Shown: in pieces, positions 8,142 through 16,906 of the stretch
Position numbering within the stretch: the first letter of the stretch is position 1
How the letters are laid out: every line of letters begins with the position of its first letter
Source: an uncultured Myxococcales bacterium
GTDB taxonomy: Bacteria; Myxococcota_A; UBA9042
NCBI GenBank assembly: GCA_903919145.1
Contig: CAIXGW010000004.1
Span: forward strand, 1-53,165
Direction: 5' to 3'
Length of the DNA stretch: 53,165 nt
Position numbers and translations under genes: made by a program
The notes under the pieces: generated by a model
Told to the model about the DNA's origin: nothing
Seen by the model: only the letters and a program-made list of their open reading frames with translations
Database searches by the model: none

Positions 8142-8210
8142 GCCGCAAGCCGCTTGCGGCTGGAAGTTACGCACCTGTATCAAGGAGTTCGAGATCCCGA
8201 TGCCGCAAGC
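8142..8210 (+). promoter_or_regulatory. Possible translational switch: two mutually exclusive hairpins over the start of the PqqD-like gene
   Basis: GCCGCAAG at 8142-8149 pairs with CTTGCGGC at 8153-8160 around a CCG loop. The same eight bases, GCCGCAAG, recur at 8202-8209, beginning at the G of the start codon. The arm 8153-8160 can therefore pair either upstream, leaving the ribosome binding site AAGGAG (8182-8187) open, or downstream, enclosing that site in a 41-base loop and burying the start codon. This is the geometry of a translational on/off switch. The pairing is read directly; the function is inferred. Confidence 0.4.
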
Positions 8211-8523
8211 GAATCCATCGATCCCCAGCCCGCGCTACGCGCTGCTGCCCAGCGCGGCGCATCGAGAAGTTGCGGGAGAGATCTTCGTAATCACAGCGGA
8301 TCGCGGCTTTCACCGCTTGGACTCTTCGACGGCCGCGGCGGTGTTTCGGCTCCTTGCTGCGGCGCCCCACAGCATTGAAGAACTGGCCGCGGCGATCACC
8401 GCCACCCACGAGGTCGATCTGGCTACGGCCATTCGTGACATTGGCGAATTCGTCGACACTTTGGTCGACCGACACATTGCCCAGGCCGTGCAGCCTGCTA
8501 CATTCGCGGTACCCAATTCCTGA
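8200..8523 (+). CDS. PqqD-like RiPP recognition element protein
   Basis: This 107-residue protein has the PqqD/RRE fold pattern: a beta-hairpin start (YALLPSAAHREVAGEIFVITAD), the characteristic F-x-x-L-D-x-x-x-A-A-x-x-F-x-L-L segment at about residues 43-57, then helices resembling the winged-helix tail (IEELAAAITATHEVDLATAIRDIGEFVDTL). RRE proteins bind the leader of a precursor peptide and present it to radical SAM or other modifying enzymes. Here the partner enzyme, a radical SAM/SPASM protein, and a candidate precursor lie downstream on the same strand. Its ribosome binding site is AAGGAG at 8182-8187 with a rather long 12-base spacer, inside the proposed switch. Fusion to an enzyme is common in this family; here it stands alone. 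Confidence 0.8.
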   Translation: MPQANPSIPSPRYALLPSAAHREVAGEIFVITADRGFHRLDSSTAAAVFRLLAAAPHSIEELAAAITATHEVDLATAIRDIGEFVDTLVDRHIAQAVQPATFAVPNS

Positions 8524-8591
8524 GCGGGCGCACTGCGCTGTTAGGCCGTGATGGCCCCGCTGCAAGTACTGGTCCAGATAGGGAGAACACT

Positions 8592-11500
8592 ATGATTCGC
8601 AGAGCACCATTGCCCGCATTGCTATTCCCTCGCTCAGGGATGGCCATCCTCTGCGCCCTGGCGCTTGCGGCTGCTGCCTGCTCCACGGCCGACCAGGAAG
8701 TCATTGGCGCCGACACGGCCGAAACCGATGGCGGCGTCGATACCCAGATCGACGTCGATGCCGGCGATCAGCCGATCGCCGCGATTGAGGCCAATTTCGT
8801 GGTTGAAGGCGCGGAAGGCACTCTGCTCGGTCTCACCGCCGACTTTGCCAAGGCTCTTCCCAAAGACGACAAATACCCCGCCAAGGCCGGCATTCAGGTC
8901 GATGTGGTGGTCACCACCACCGCCGCCGACGGCGCCCAAGTAGCGCTGCGCCTCGACAACGTCCCGGTTGGCTCCACCCAGACCGCCAAAGGCGGCAAGG
9001 CGACCTTCAGCGAAGTCGACATCGGCTGCTCGACCGCCGGCACGACGTTGGAAGCCACCGTCACCCCAGCCCAGGGCAACCCTGCTGTCAAGTACAAGAA
9101 GTTGCAGCTGGACTGCAGTGACGCCTGCCTGGTCCAGCTCGATGCGCCCACCACCGCGTGCATCACCGAGGACATCGACCCCGCGACACTCGGCATCCAA
9201 CACAACATTCAGGTCGCGTCTTTGACCGCGGGCTGCACCAGCTTGACCCTGAGTGGTGTGGATGCCAAAGGCAACAGCATCAGTCAGACCAAGCTCTTGG
9301 AGCCCGGGCTGACCAAGACGACCTTCTTGGTGACGCTCTCGCCGGACGAGCTGGTCCCCTACGGCTCCAAGGCCAAGCTGCAGGCCGTAGCCAAGGACCC
9401 CAGCCTGACCGCGCGCCCCAGTGTTGCCTCGCCAGAATTGACGCTGCAGGTCACCAATGAGCGGCCTGTGGTCACCGTGGACGAGCCGATCAGCAAGGGC
9501 GTGCTGAACCTCTTGGCCGACGCCGACCCCACCATCCCAGGCATCCAGACCCTGCTCAAGGGCACCGCCACGACCGTTTCGCCCAGTGATGCGGGTGCTT
9601 CCGTCACCGTGTTCATTGGCGCGGACGCCACTGCCACCGCTCTGCCGGGCCCCGGTCAGTTCCAGGCTCCGATCAGCTTCCCAGCGACCAACGCCTATAC
9701 CGTCACCGTCAAGGCGACCAACGGCTGCGGCCTCAGCAACGAACCGCCGACCAAGATCACCTACCAGGTCAACACCGACGTGGCATCGCTCAAGCTGGTC
9801 AGCCCGGCCGCCGGCTCTACGCTGTTGGCCAAAGACGACCTGGTGCCCGCTTCGACGCTGAGCTACCAGACCAAGGTCCAGGTCGCTGTGACCGGTGGCA
9901 CTCCCGGCTCGCAGGTCTCGCTCTTCTGCCGCAAAGCTGGCCTGGGCAACCCGTTCAGCTCCACGCCCACTGCGGTGGCACTGCTGGAAGCGGACGCCGC
10001 CACGCTGTCGTTTGACGTCACGCTGTCGGTCGAGGAGCTGGGCAACCAGGTCACCTGCGAGCTGCGCGACGACGCCCCCAATCCGGCCACGGCCGCCAGC
10101 TTTGACTGGACAGTCGGCCTGCCGCCGCCGCAGCTGATCGTGACGGACCCGCCCACGGACAACGTGTTGACCAACAAAGCCGCCATCGACCTCGTGTTGT
10201 TTGCTTCCCACCTGGATGGCCGGCCCGTAACGGTAGTAGTCAAGGCCGCCGATGGCGCTGTGATTGACTCTTCGCCCTTTGGAACCGTCAAGGGCACCGC
10301 AGCCGAGGGCAAAGTCACGCTCCCGGGCGACGGCACCTACACCATTGCCTTTGAGTCGACGGATGTCTATGGAAACCTTGCCTCGCTCTCGCTGGGCAGC
10401 GACCCCACGGTCACGGTGACGCTCGACTCACTGGCGCCAACGGTGCAGTTTGTGGCGCCCACCAAGCTCGACCTGTCGACGGTGGACGACCCTGACGCCA
10501 ACCCCGCCATGAAGGGCTACCAGATTGCCGCAGCGGTCTCTTTCTCTGACGCCGTCTTGGTGTGCCTGAGCACTTCGGGCGGCGAGAAGACCTGCGTGGT
10601 GCCCCTGCCGGGCGACCAGACAGCCGTCTTTGCCAACGTCTCCCTGCAGGCCGGCACCAACACCTTGACAGCCACGGCCACAGACGCGGCAGGCAACACC
10701 AGCGGCCCAGTGCCGCTGCTGGTCACCTTGGTGTCCGACGCCCCGGCCGTCGCCTACCTCAGCCCGGTCGGCGACCTGACCACCACCCAAGACAGCCTGC
10801 TGTTCAAGGTTGCCGTCAACAAGGGCGGCGCTGGCGGCCCGCCGATCGCCGGTGCCGTGACCACGGTGGAAATCGACGGTGTGGTCAGCCCCGGCGTCGT
10901 CGTCACCGAAGCCAGCCCTGGAATCTACCAGTTCACCGTGTCCGGCCTGTCGGCCAAGCCCATCACCAAGGTGCGCTTCAGCGCGGCCGTGGTCGGCGCC
11001 GAAGACAAGATCGGCTACACCCCGGACCTGTCCGTGACCTTCAAGTCCGGCCAGCCCGCCATCTCGATCGCCAGCCCGACCAACGGCGCTGTGCTCAACA
11101 TCGCCAGCTCGCTGTGCATTGCCGGCCCGGCCGATTGCCAGGCCCAGATCAAGCTCAAGACCACCAACGTCGAAGACGGCAGCACTGCGCAAGTCACGGT
11201 CACCTGCGGCACCAACCTGCCGGTCACCGCCACTGTCACCGTCGTGGGCGACAGCGCCACCCTCAGCGGCGCCGTCCTGGGCGACCAGTCGGTCTGCAGC
11301 CTGAGCGCCCAGGTCACCGATGCCGCCGGCAGCGTGGCCCTGGCAGAGCCGGTCACGGTCAGCGTCGATCGCAAGGCCCCGTTCTTTGGCAACATCACCT
11401 CCCCCATCGACAAGCAGGGGTCGCAGCTGGTGTTCGTCGCCAAGGAAGACGTCGATGGCGACCCGACCAACGGCCTGCAGGTGACTCTGAAGATTGCGCT

Positions 11501-14500
11501 GTTTGGCGTGACGTCCACCGCCAAGGTCGGGCTCACGGTCACCGACGACCTGGGCTCTTCGACCAAGTTCAACTCCCTTGAGGTCATCCCCGGTCAGCCC
11601 GGCCAGCCCGCCACGGTCAACTTCGGCCTGCTGTCGCTGCCCGACGGCGAGAAGGTCAAGCTGGTGTTTGCCACCGCAGACGAGGCCGGCAACCCGGCGA
11701 CCACCACCATTTCGGCCCAGATCACGGCAGCCAAGCCCGACATCAAGATCGGCAATCCGCTGAACAATGCCGAGGGCACGTCTTGCACCAACAAGGGCCA
11801 GTGCGGCGGCAGCCTGTGCTACCAGGGCAAGTGCGTGGCGTCTTGGAACAAGAACCAGGCCCGCGTGATCACCTTTACCGTGCAGGGCATTCCGGCCGGT
11901 GGCTTGGCGGCGCTGTGCAGCAATGCCGCGGGGTTGACCGGACCTGCGTGCGCCACTGCTGGCTTCAAGCAGGTGGCGACCCAGCAGCTGACCGGCCCGT
12001 CAGGCGCCATTGCGGTGCCGGCCAACGTGGCCGACGGCCTGTACAACTTCATTGTCGAAGCCTCTTTGCTGCCGACCGTGCCGTGGTCCAGCTCTCTGCT
12101 GTCTTCGGTGCCCTACACCAAGCAGCGCACCGTGCTCATCGACACTGTAGCGCCGGAAATCGTCAGCCTGACGCCCCCTGCGGCGACCGGCGCGCTGGCA
12201 GCCTGCCTGAACGAGGGCAGCCAGAGCGCAGCTGACTCCGGCCAAGCCGGCGGTCAATTCAGCTTCCAGGTCAAGACTTCTGAAGAGGCTTCGGTGGCGG
12301 TCACGGCCAACGGCGGCCAGGTCGGCTCGGCAGCCACCGCCGGCAACAGCGCCACTGTGGCGGTCACGCTGGCCCAGGATGGCACGACCGTGTTCGCCGC
12401 CACGGCCTTTGACCTGGTGGGCAACCCCGCCACGGCCAAGACCCTGAGCGCCATCCTGGTGGACACCCAAAAGCCGACTGGCGCCTTCAGCAATCCAAGC
12501 GGCAAGTTTGTGCTGGCCGGCTCTAGCCTGGACGTGGTGGTCTCCTCGCAGTCGGCCGACACCGCCGGACAGCAGACTGTGGTTCGCGACGGCGCCACCA
12601 GCAAGGGCAGCGCGGTCATGACCAATGGCCAGGCGGTGTTCCCCCACGCCACCTTTGCCATCTTGACCCAGGGCGTCCACACGCTGCAGGCCGATCTGCG
12701 CGATGTCTGCGGCAACAACGCCACGATCGGCACCAGCCCGGCTCAGGTCACCGTAGACACAGAGCCGCCAACGCTGGTGTTTGTCTCGCCTGCGCAGGGC
12801 GCCTCCTTCAATGACTCGGCCGATGCCGATCCAGCCAAAGGCGGCTACCAGGTGTCCACCACCTTTGGCACCACCGGCGCCACCGGCTGGTCGCTTGAGC
12901 TGGCCCAGGGCTGCGACGGCTCTTTTGCCAACTGCACCGGCGCCTTTGCCAAGGTCGCCCAGGGCAGCGCCACCGCACCGGGCGGCAACGAGCCAGCCGT
13001 TGTGCTGACCGTGCCGTTTGGCGCCGCCACGCCCAATTACAGCCTGCGCCTGACCGCTACCGACGCCAACGGCAACACCGCCGTCGCGACCCGCGGCTTC
13101 AAGGTCCAGCTAAGCGGCTGCCTGGTCTCGCTGCAGGGCTTGACCAATGGCGGGGTATACAACACGAGTTCCTGTGCCTCTCCCGGCAAGAACTGCGCCG
13201 CGATCCTGGTGCAGGTCTCCGGGCAACATGTCGGCCCGTGCGGCACGGTTGCGCATCTGCAGTTCAAGAAGGGCGGCATCGAAGTGGCCAAGAAGGTTCC
13301 GGCTGATCAGGCCGCGAGCCAAGACATTGACATGAAAGACGGCGACAACACCACCATTGAAGTGCTGGCGCTGGATGGTGCCGGCAAGGTTATCGCCTCC
13401 TCGGGCGCCCAGACCGCCAAGGCCGACTTGACCCTGCCCAAGGTGGCCTTTGTGGCGGGCAGCGTGCTGACCGTGCCCACTCCAGCCAGCAATGGCGTCA
13501 CTGTTGTCGGCGCGGCCAAGGACCTCAACGGCCAGGCGGGCCACCAGATCCACCTGCTGGTGCAGGCAACGGATAGCGGTCTGGCGGGCGGCAAGCTGAC
13601 CAAGCTTGAGCGCACGGTTGGCTTGGCCGCCCAGGCCCTGCAGGTGAGTCAGCCGGCAAGCTTGCCCGTCGCCTATGCCAGCGCCGATGTGCTGACCGAG
13701 CTGCAGTACGCGGTGCTAGCGGAAGACGCCACCAACACCGTGACCGCCACGGTCGCGGACGCCGCCGGCAACATCGGCACGGGCCAGATCGCCATCCTGG
13801 TCGACTGGACTGCCCCGGCCAAGATCACCTTGAACGATTTTGCCGGCACCGACCTCAATGCCCGGCGCCCATCGGCGCGCCTGAGCTTCACCGCCGTCGG
13901 CGACAACGGCAGCAGCGGCGCGGCCAGCAGCTACGAGGTCCGCTACAGCGCCATGCCCATCAACACCGCCCAGGACTTTGACGCCGCCTGCGACGCCAAG
14001 ACCTTGCCGTCCAGCAGCATTCAGGCTCCGCTCGCCAGCGGTAGCGCCGACCAGGTGTTTGTAGAAGGCCCTGACCCGCGCCCCTTGGGCGATCCGTGCA
14101 AGTTCGCCCCGCTGACGGATAGCGGCGCCAGCGCCTGGTACTTCGCCGTGGCCGCCGTCGACAAAGCGGGCAATCGCGGCGCTCCGTCCAACACGCTGTC
14201 AACCATTGAATTGCGGATGAGATACGCCAACATCACGCTGGCCGCTGGGGCTCCGGCAGACCTGCGCAGCCGCATTGGCCGCATTGGCGACATCAACGGC
14301 GATGGCCTGGGCGAGTTCACCCTGGGCGGCGGCGTCTCTGCCCCGCTGTGCATCATCTACGGTCGCAACAGCGCCACCGTGTCAACCATTGATCTGACCA
14401 ACCCGGTCGGCGACGCCTACCCCAACTACACGTGCTTGGCCAACCCCGGCGGCCTGGGTGCGCAGGTGGCCGGCGGCGACGTCAATGGCGACGGCATCGG

Positions 14501-15698
14501 CGACCTGGTGGCGGGCTTGGACGGCTCCAGCGTCGGCAACTTCCGGCGGATTCGCGTCTACCTGGGCAAGGCCAATGGCGCCATCGCCACCAGCCACGCC
14601 GTCGAGATCAGCAACGTCTACAACTCTCAGGGCAACGGCGTGTTCAAGCTGGCCGTCATCGGCAACTTCAACGGCGACCTGAACAACGGCAAGCCGGTGG
14701 GCGACATTGCTCTGACTTCGCGCAATGGCATTCTCGCTTACGACCGCGTCATGGTCATTCCCGGCAACGTGGCTTGGTCCGCGGCTGCGCCCACGGCGAT
14801 CGATGTGGACAACGTCACTCACCGGATCAGCAACAATGTCGCGAACATCCGGCTGGTCGACTCTTCTGCGTCCCCAGCCTTTGGCCTGCAGTTGCGCGGC
14901 GTCGGCAACCTTTTGGCCGATAGCGGCAACCAACAGTACGACGACCTGTGTATTGCCCAGATGGCAGCTCCGCAGGGCTTGTATGTACTCAAGGGTCGGG
15001 CGCTGGCCAGCAAGGGCGGCACCAAGGAGATCGAGATTCTGCTATCGACGACCGCCACCAATCCTGCCGCAGTCAATGACGTCGAAGCCGCCCACGTGCT
15101 GGGCAGCGGCACCGTTGGCTTGAATTCCTTTGGCATGCACTTGGATACCATCAACGTCGACGGTGATGCCCTGCCCGACCTGGTGGTGCAGCACTCCAGC
15201 GCGGCGTCAGCTGGTGGCGGCCTGTACTGGCTGCAGGGTAGCTGGATCGCCAGCTTGCTCGGCAAGGTGGGCTCCGTCTCCCCTGAAGCCGCCGTCGCCG
15301 GCACCGACAACCTGTTCAAGTTCACCGGTGGCTACCGCTTGCGCGACTACCACTTTGCCCCGGCGAACCTGGGCAACTTTGCCGATCGCCAGGGCAGCGG
15401 CGGTCCGTTTACTGACGTTGTCCATGGCCGCACCCCTTCAGCGACCGATGGCGCCAACAACCGGGTGATCATCCGCTTGGCCATGACCCGGCCCAAGTCG
15501 GCCATCCCCAATCAGAACAGCCTAGAATACGCCGACATTGCCATCTACGAGCCTTCGGCAGCCAAGGCGAATTTCGGAATCACCACCACCTCGGTGCTGG
15601 GCCCTGTCAGCCTGGCCCCGCTGGGAGACTTCAACGGCGACGGCTTGCCAGACCTGGTGATCGGCTCGCTCGATTCCAGCCTGATCGTCGCTTACTAG
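8592..15698 (+). CDS. Giant surface lipoprotein with Ig-like modules, Cys-rich motif and FG-GAP propeller
   Basis: This is a single open frame of 2368 residues. The signal peptide has basic residues, a hydrophobic core and Cys30 after AAAA, fitting a lipoprotein, followed by an Asp/Gly-rich linker (residues about 33-58). Most of the chain (about 60-1750) is a run of Ig-like or cadherin-like modules with recurring D-x-x-x-P-x-V starts and ATDAAGN-type ends. A small Cys-rich motif with four Cys sits near residues 1065-1083. A fibronectin III-like module follows near 1790-1880, then FG-GAP repeats (DINGDGLGEF, DVNGDGIGDL, NVDGDALPDL, DFNGDGLPDL) between about 1890 and 2360, likely a Ca-binding beta-propeller. 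GGGAGA at 8581 supports the start. It lies inside the RiPP operon, and its relation to the peptide is unknown. Confidence 0.85.
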   Translation: MIRRAPLPALLFPRSGMAILCALALAAAACSTADQEVIGADTAETDGGVDTQIDVDAGDQPIAAIEANFVVEGAEGTLLGLTADFAKALPKDDKYPAKAGIQVDVVVTTTAADGAQVALRLDNVPVGSTQTAKGGKATFSEVDIGCSTAGTTLEATVTPAQGNPAVKYKKLQLDCSDACLVQLDAPTTACITEDIDPATLGIQHNIQVASLTAGCTSLTLSGVDAKGNSISQTKLLEPGLTKTTFLVTLSPDELVPYGSKAKLQAVAKDPSLTARPSVASPELTLQVTNERPVVTVDEPISKGVLNLLADADPTIPGIQTLLKGTATTVSPSDAGASVTVFIGADATATALPGPGQFQAPISFPATNAYTVTVKATNGCGLSNEPPTKITYQVNTDVASLKLVSPAAGSTLLAKDDLVPASTLSYQTKVQVAVTGGTPGSQVSLFCRKAGLGNPFSSTPTAVALLEADAATLSFDVTLSVEELGNQVTCELRDDAPNPATAASFDWTVGLPPPQLIVTDPPTDNVLTNKAAIDLVLFASHLDGRPVTVVVKAADGAVIDSSPFGTVKGTAAEGKVTLPGDGTYTIAFESTDVYGNLASLSLGSDPTVTVTLDSLAPTVQFVAPTKLDLSTVDDPDANPAMKGYQIAAAVSFSDAVLVCLSTSGGEKTCVVPLPGDQTAVFANVSLQAGTNTLTATATDAAGNTSGPVPLLVTLVSDAPAVAYLSPVGDLTTTQDSLLFKVAVNKGGAGGPPIAGAVTTVEIDGVVSPGVVVTEASPGIYQFTVSGLSAKPITKVRFSAAVVGAEDKIGYTPDLSVTFKSGQPAISIASPTNGAVLNIASSLCIAGPADCQAQIKLKTTNVEDGSTAQVTVTCGTNLPVTATVTVVGDSATLSGAVLGDQSVCSLSAQVTDAAGSVALAEPVTVSVDRKAPFFGNITSPIDKQGSQLVFVAKEDVDGDPTNGLQVTLKIALFGVTSTAKVGLTVTDDLGSSTKFNSLEVIPGQPGQPATVNFGLLSLPDGEKVKLVFATADEAGNPATTTISAQITAAKPDIKIGNPLNNAEGTSCTNKGQCGGSLCYQGKCVASWNKNQARVITFTVQGIPAGGLAALCSNAAGLTGPACATAGFKQVATQQLTGPSGAIAVPANVADGLYNFIVEASLLPTVPWSSSLLSSVPYTKQRTVLIDTVAPEIVSLTPPAATGALAACLNEGSQSAADSGQAGGQFSFQVKTSEEASVAVTANGGQVGSAATAGNSATVAVTLAQDGTTVFAATAFDLVGNPATAKTLSAILVDTQKPTGAFSNPSGKFVLAGSSLDVVVSSQSADTAGQQTVVRDGATSKGSAVMTNGQAVFPHATFAILTQGVHTLQADLRDVCGNNATIGTSPAQVTVDTEPPTLVFVSPAQGASFNDSADADPAKGGYQVSTTFGTTGATGWSLELAQGCDGSFANCTGAFAKVAQGSATAPGGNEPAVVLTVPFGAATPNYSLRLTATDANGNTAVATRGFKVQLSGCLVSLQGLTNGGVYNTSSCASPGKNCAAILVQVSGQHVGPCGTVAHLQFKKGGIEVAKKVPADQAASQDIDMKDGDNTTIEVLALDGAGKVIASSGAQTAKADLTLPKVAFVAGSVLTVPTPASNGVTVVGAAKDLNGQAGHQIHLLVQATDSGLAGGKLTKLERTVGLAAQALQVSQPASLPVAYASADVLTELQYAVLAEDATNTVTATVADAAGNIGTGQIAILVDWTAPAKITLNDFAGTDLNARRPSARLSFTAVGDNGSSGAASSYEVRYSAMPINTAQDFDAACDAKTLPSSSIQAPLASGSADQVFVEGPDPRPLGDPCKFAPLTDSGASAWYFAVAAVDKAGNRGAPSNTLSTIELRMRYANITLAAGAPADLRSRIGRIGDINGDGLGEFTLGGGVSAPLCIIYGRNSATVSTIDLTNPVGDAYPNYTCLANPGGLGAQVAGGDVNGDGIGDLVAGLDGSSVGNFRRIRVYLGKANGAIATSHAVEISNVYNSQGNGVFKLAVIGNFNGDLNNGKPVGDIALTSRNGILAYDRVMVIPGNVAWSAAAPTAIDVDNVTHRISNNVANIRLVDSSASPAFGLQLRGVGNLLADSGNQQYDDLCIAQMAAPQGLYVLKGRALASKGGTKEIEILLSTTATNPAAVNDVEAAHVLGSGTVGLNSFGMHLDTINVDGDALPDLVVQHSSAASAGGGLYWLQGSWIASLLGKVGSVSPEAAVAGTDNLFKFTGGYRLRDYHFAPANLGNFADRQGSGGPFTDVVHGRTPSATDGANNRVIIRLAMTRPKSAIPNQNSLEYADIAIYEPSAAKANFGITTTSVLGPVSLAPLGDFNGDGLPDLVIGSLDSSLIVAY

Positions 15699-15868
15699 AA
15701 GAAGATACCGGAGTGAGGTTGATTGCCCCACAATTCCAAGGAGCGGCAGAGCGGCCGGCAGGCCGTGACCTTGCGCCCCACCCCACAGCCAGGAGCCGCC
15801 CAAGTCCATCTTGGACAGTTCTAAACGCCCTGCCCCGCACCTGAGAGGCGGCGCCAGAAGGAGTCTTC
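15699..15868 (+). other. 170-base spacer before the candidate precursor gene
   Basis: No gene fits here. It contains a small inverted repeat GTCCA-TCT-TGGAC but no terminator with a T-run and no convincing promoter pair. The spacing between the giant lipoprotein gene and the peptide gene would allow a separate promoter or an RNA processing site. Confidence 0.3.
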
Positions 15869-16054
15869 ATGGACCAGAATCTGCATCCCGCCGGCGCAAA
15901 TGCCGGCACGGCCACGGCCAATGCCCCTGAGGTCAAGCCGGCCCCGGCTGCGCGCCTGCCCTACGTCAAGCCGCAGGTGGCCAGCGACCAGGCGCCTCTG
16001 CTGGCCCTGCTGTCTTCCCAGTGCGACGGCGTCGACACGTCCAATGCAGGCTGA
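15869..16054 (+). CDS. Candidate RiPP precursor peptide (61 residues)
   Basis: This small protein has a strong ribosome binding site (AAGGAG at 15858-15863, five-base spacer). It has an Ala/Pro/Asn-rich N-terminal half, then a leader-like segment PYVKPQV (residues 31-37) and a C-terminal part ending LLSSQCDGVDTSNAG. The Tyr32-x-x-Pro35 spacing resembles the Y-x-x-P leader motif that RRE proteins bind in lasso peptide systems; that is known for those families and is inferred here. The possible core, after the Leu-rich stretch at 44-48, contains Ser49, Ser50, Cys52, Asp53, Asp56, Thr57 and Ser58 as potential modification sites. The kinase gene begins three bases after its stop. No similar peptide is known to me; the call rests on size, motif and neighbours. 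Confidence 0.65.
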   Translation: MDQNLHPAGANAGTATANAPEVKPAPAARLPYVKPQVASDQAPLLALLSSQCDGVDTSNAG

Positions 16055-16057
16055 GCT

Positions 16058-16906
16058 GTGACGGAGTCCGGCGGTGCCGCGGCTCAGGCAGCCCAGCAAG
16101 CCTGGAGCTTGCCCTGGGCGCTGCGCATAGGCCCCCTCACCTACCAAGTCCATCTCTACCCTCAGGTACTGGCCGATGAAGATGACCGGCCTCCCCTGGC
16201 CCTGCCCGCGGGCACGCTGGCGATTGTCCAGGTCGCCAAGGACCCCAAGGAACAACCGGCCCTGCACTACGCCAGCTGGAGTGCCGCTGGCGGCCAGATC
16301 CTGGGCAACAAATACAGCGTAGAAGTCGATCTGGTCCACCAGCGCTTGACGTGGTACTGGCCCGTGCGCTCCGGGCGTTTTCGCAGCGCATTGTGGGAGT
16401 TGTCGGTCCTGGCGACCTTGCAGGCCCTGGCGCTGGCGGCCGGCGGTCTGTTGTTGCACGGCGCGGCGGTGGTCTTGGACGGCGCGGCGGTGGTGGTGAC
16501 CGGACCGTCTGGCGCAGGCAAGAGCACCTTGGCCAAGCGCTTTGCTGGCCAGTACCTGCACGACGATGTCATCTCGCTGGTTCCGAGCACGGCCTCGCCT
16601 ACGGGCTGGGCGGTGTGGTCGCAAGACGCTTGGCGCGCTCCGGGCCCCGACCTCGCCCCCTCCGTCCCGCTGCGGCGGCTGGCCATCTTTTCGACGGACC
16701 GCAGCCAAACTGTGGCAACTCCACTGGTTGTGGGCCAAGCGCTGGCAGAGCTGGCGGCGCAGACCTATTTTGCCGGTGGGGCTGCAACAGCGTCGTTGAT
16801 GACTCAGCTGACTGATCTGGCCGCGGCGGTACCGCTGTGCCGATTCAGCCACTGCCTGAGCGATCCGGCGGATCACGTCAAACAGGTCTTGTTGGGGTCG
16901 ATGTGA
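16058..16906 (+). CDS. HprK-related P-loop kinase of the RiPP operon
   Basis: The 282-residue protein has a P-loop GPSGAGKST at residues 149-157 and a following Asp pair (HDDVISL, Asp169-Asp170) in the position of the HPr kinase Walker B/catalytic region. These features and the preceding LLLHGAAVV segment are typical of the HprK-like serine kinases found beside PqqD-like and radical SAM proteins in RiPP clusters, such as the ScmC family. The N-terminal 130 residues are not recognised. It may phosphorylate the precursor, or use ATP to act on a carboxylate or hydroxyl side chain; this is inferred. It starts with GTG at 16058, three bases after the precursor stop, and its own stop overlaps the radical SAM start as GTGA, so all are coupled. 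True HPr is not encoded nearby. Confidence 0.72.
   Translation: MTESGGAAAQAAQQAWSLPWALRIGPLTYQVHLYPQVLADEDDRPPLALPAGTLAIVQVAKDPKEQPALHYASWSAAGGQILGNKYSVEVDLVHQRLTWYWPVRSGRFRSALWELSVLATLQALALAAGGLLLHGAAVVLDGAAVVVTGPSGAGKSTLAKRFAGQYLHDDVISLVPSTASPTGWAVWSQDAWRAPGPDLAPSVPLRRLAIFSTDRSQTVATPLVVGQALAELAAQTYFAGGAATASLMTQLTDLAAAVPLCRFSHCLSDPADHVKQVLLGSM

Larger units (their letters stand above)
7817..8199 (+). promoter_or_regulatory. Noncoding leader region of the RiPP operon
   Basis: This stretch of 383 bases has no credible gene and is unusually rich in inverted repeats. From left to right it holds a weak TTTGGG/CCCAAA repeat (7825-7830 with 7842-7847) just after tsaB, a candidate promoter (7873-7901), the small palindrome ACAAT-CATT-ATTGT, a long imperfect helix (7973-8065), a GC-rich hairpin (8065-8092), the palindrome GGCGATCGCC (8098-8107), and a perfect eight-pair hairpin (8142-8160) 40 bases before the PqqD start. 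The likely 5' untranslated region is about 290 bases, long enough to hold a cis-regulatory RNA. Confidence 0.5.

Noticed and set aside
8634..10211. A 525-codon minus-strand frame within the giant lipoprotein
   Set aside because: Composition is the mirror of the Ala/Thr/Asp-rich Ig modules; no ribosome binding site or motif.
16837..16902. Upstream extension of the radical SAM gene to ATG 16837
   Set aside because: It lies inside the kinase gene; the GTGA overlap at 16903 fits the coupling pattern of the operon and the family start.
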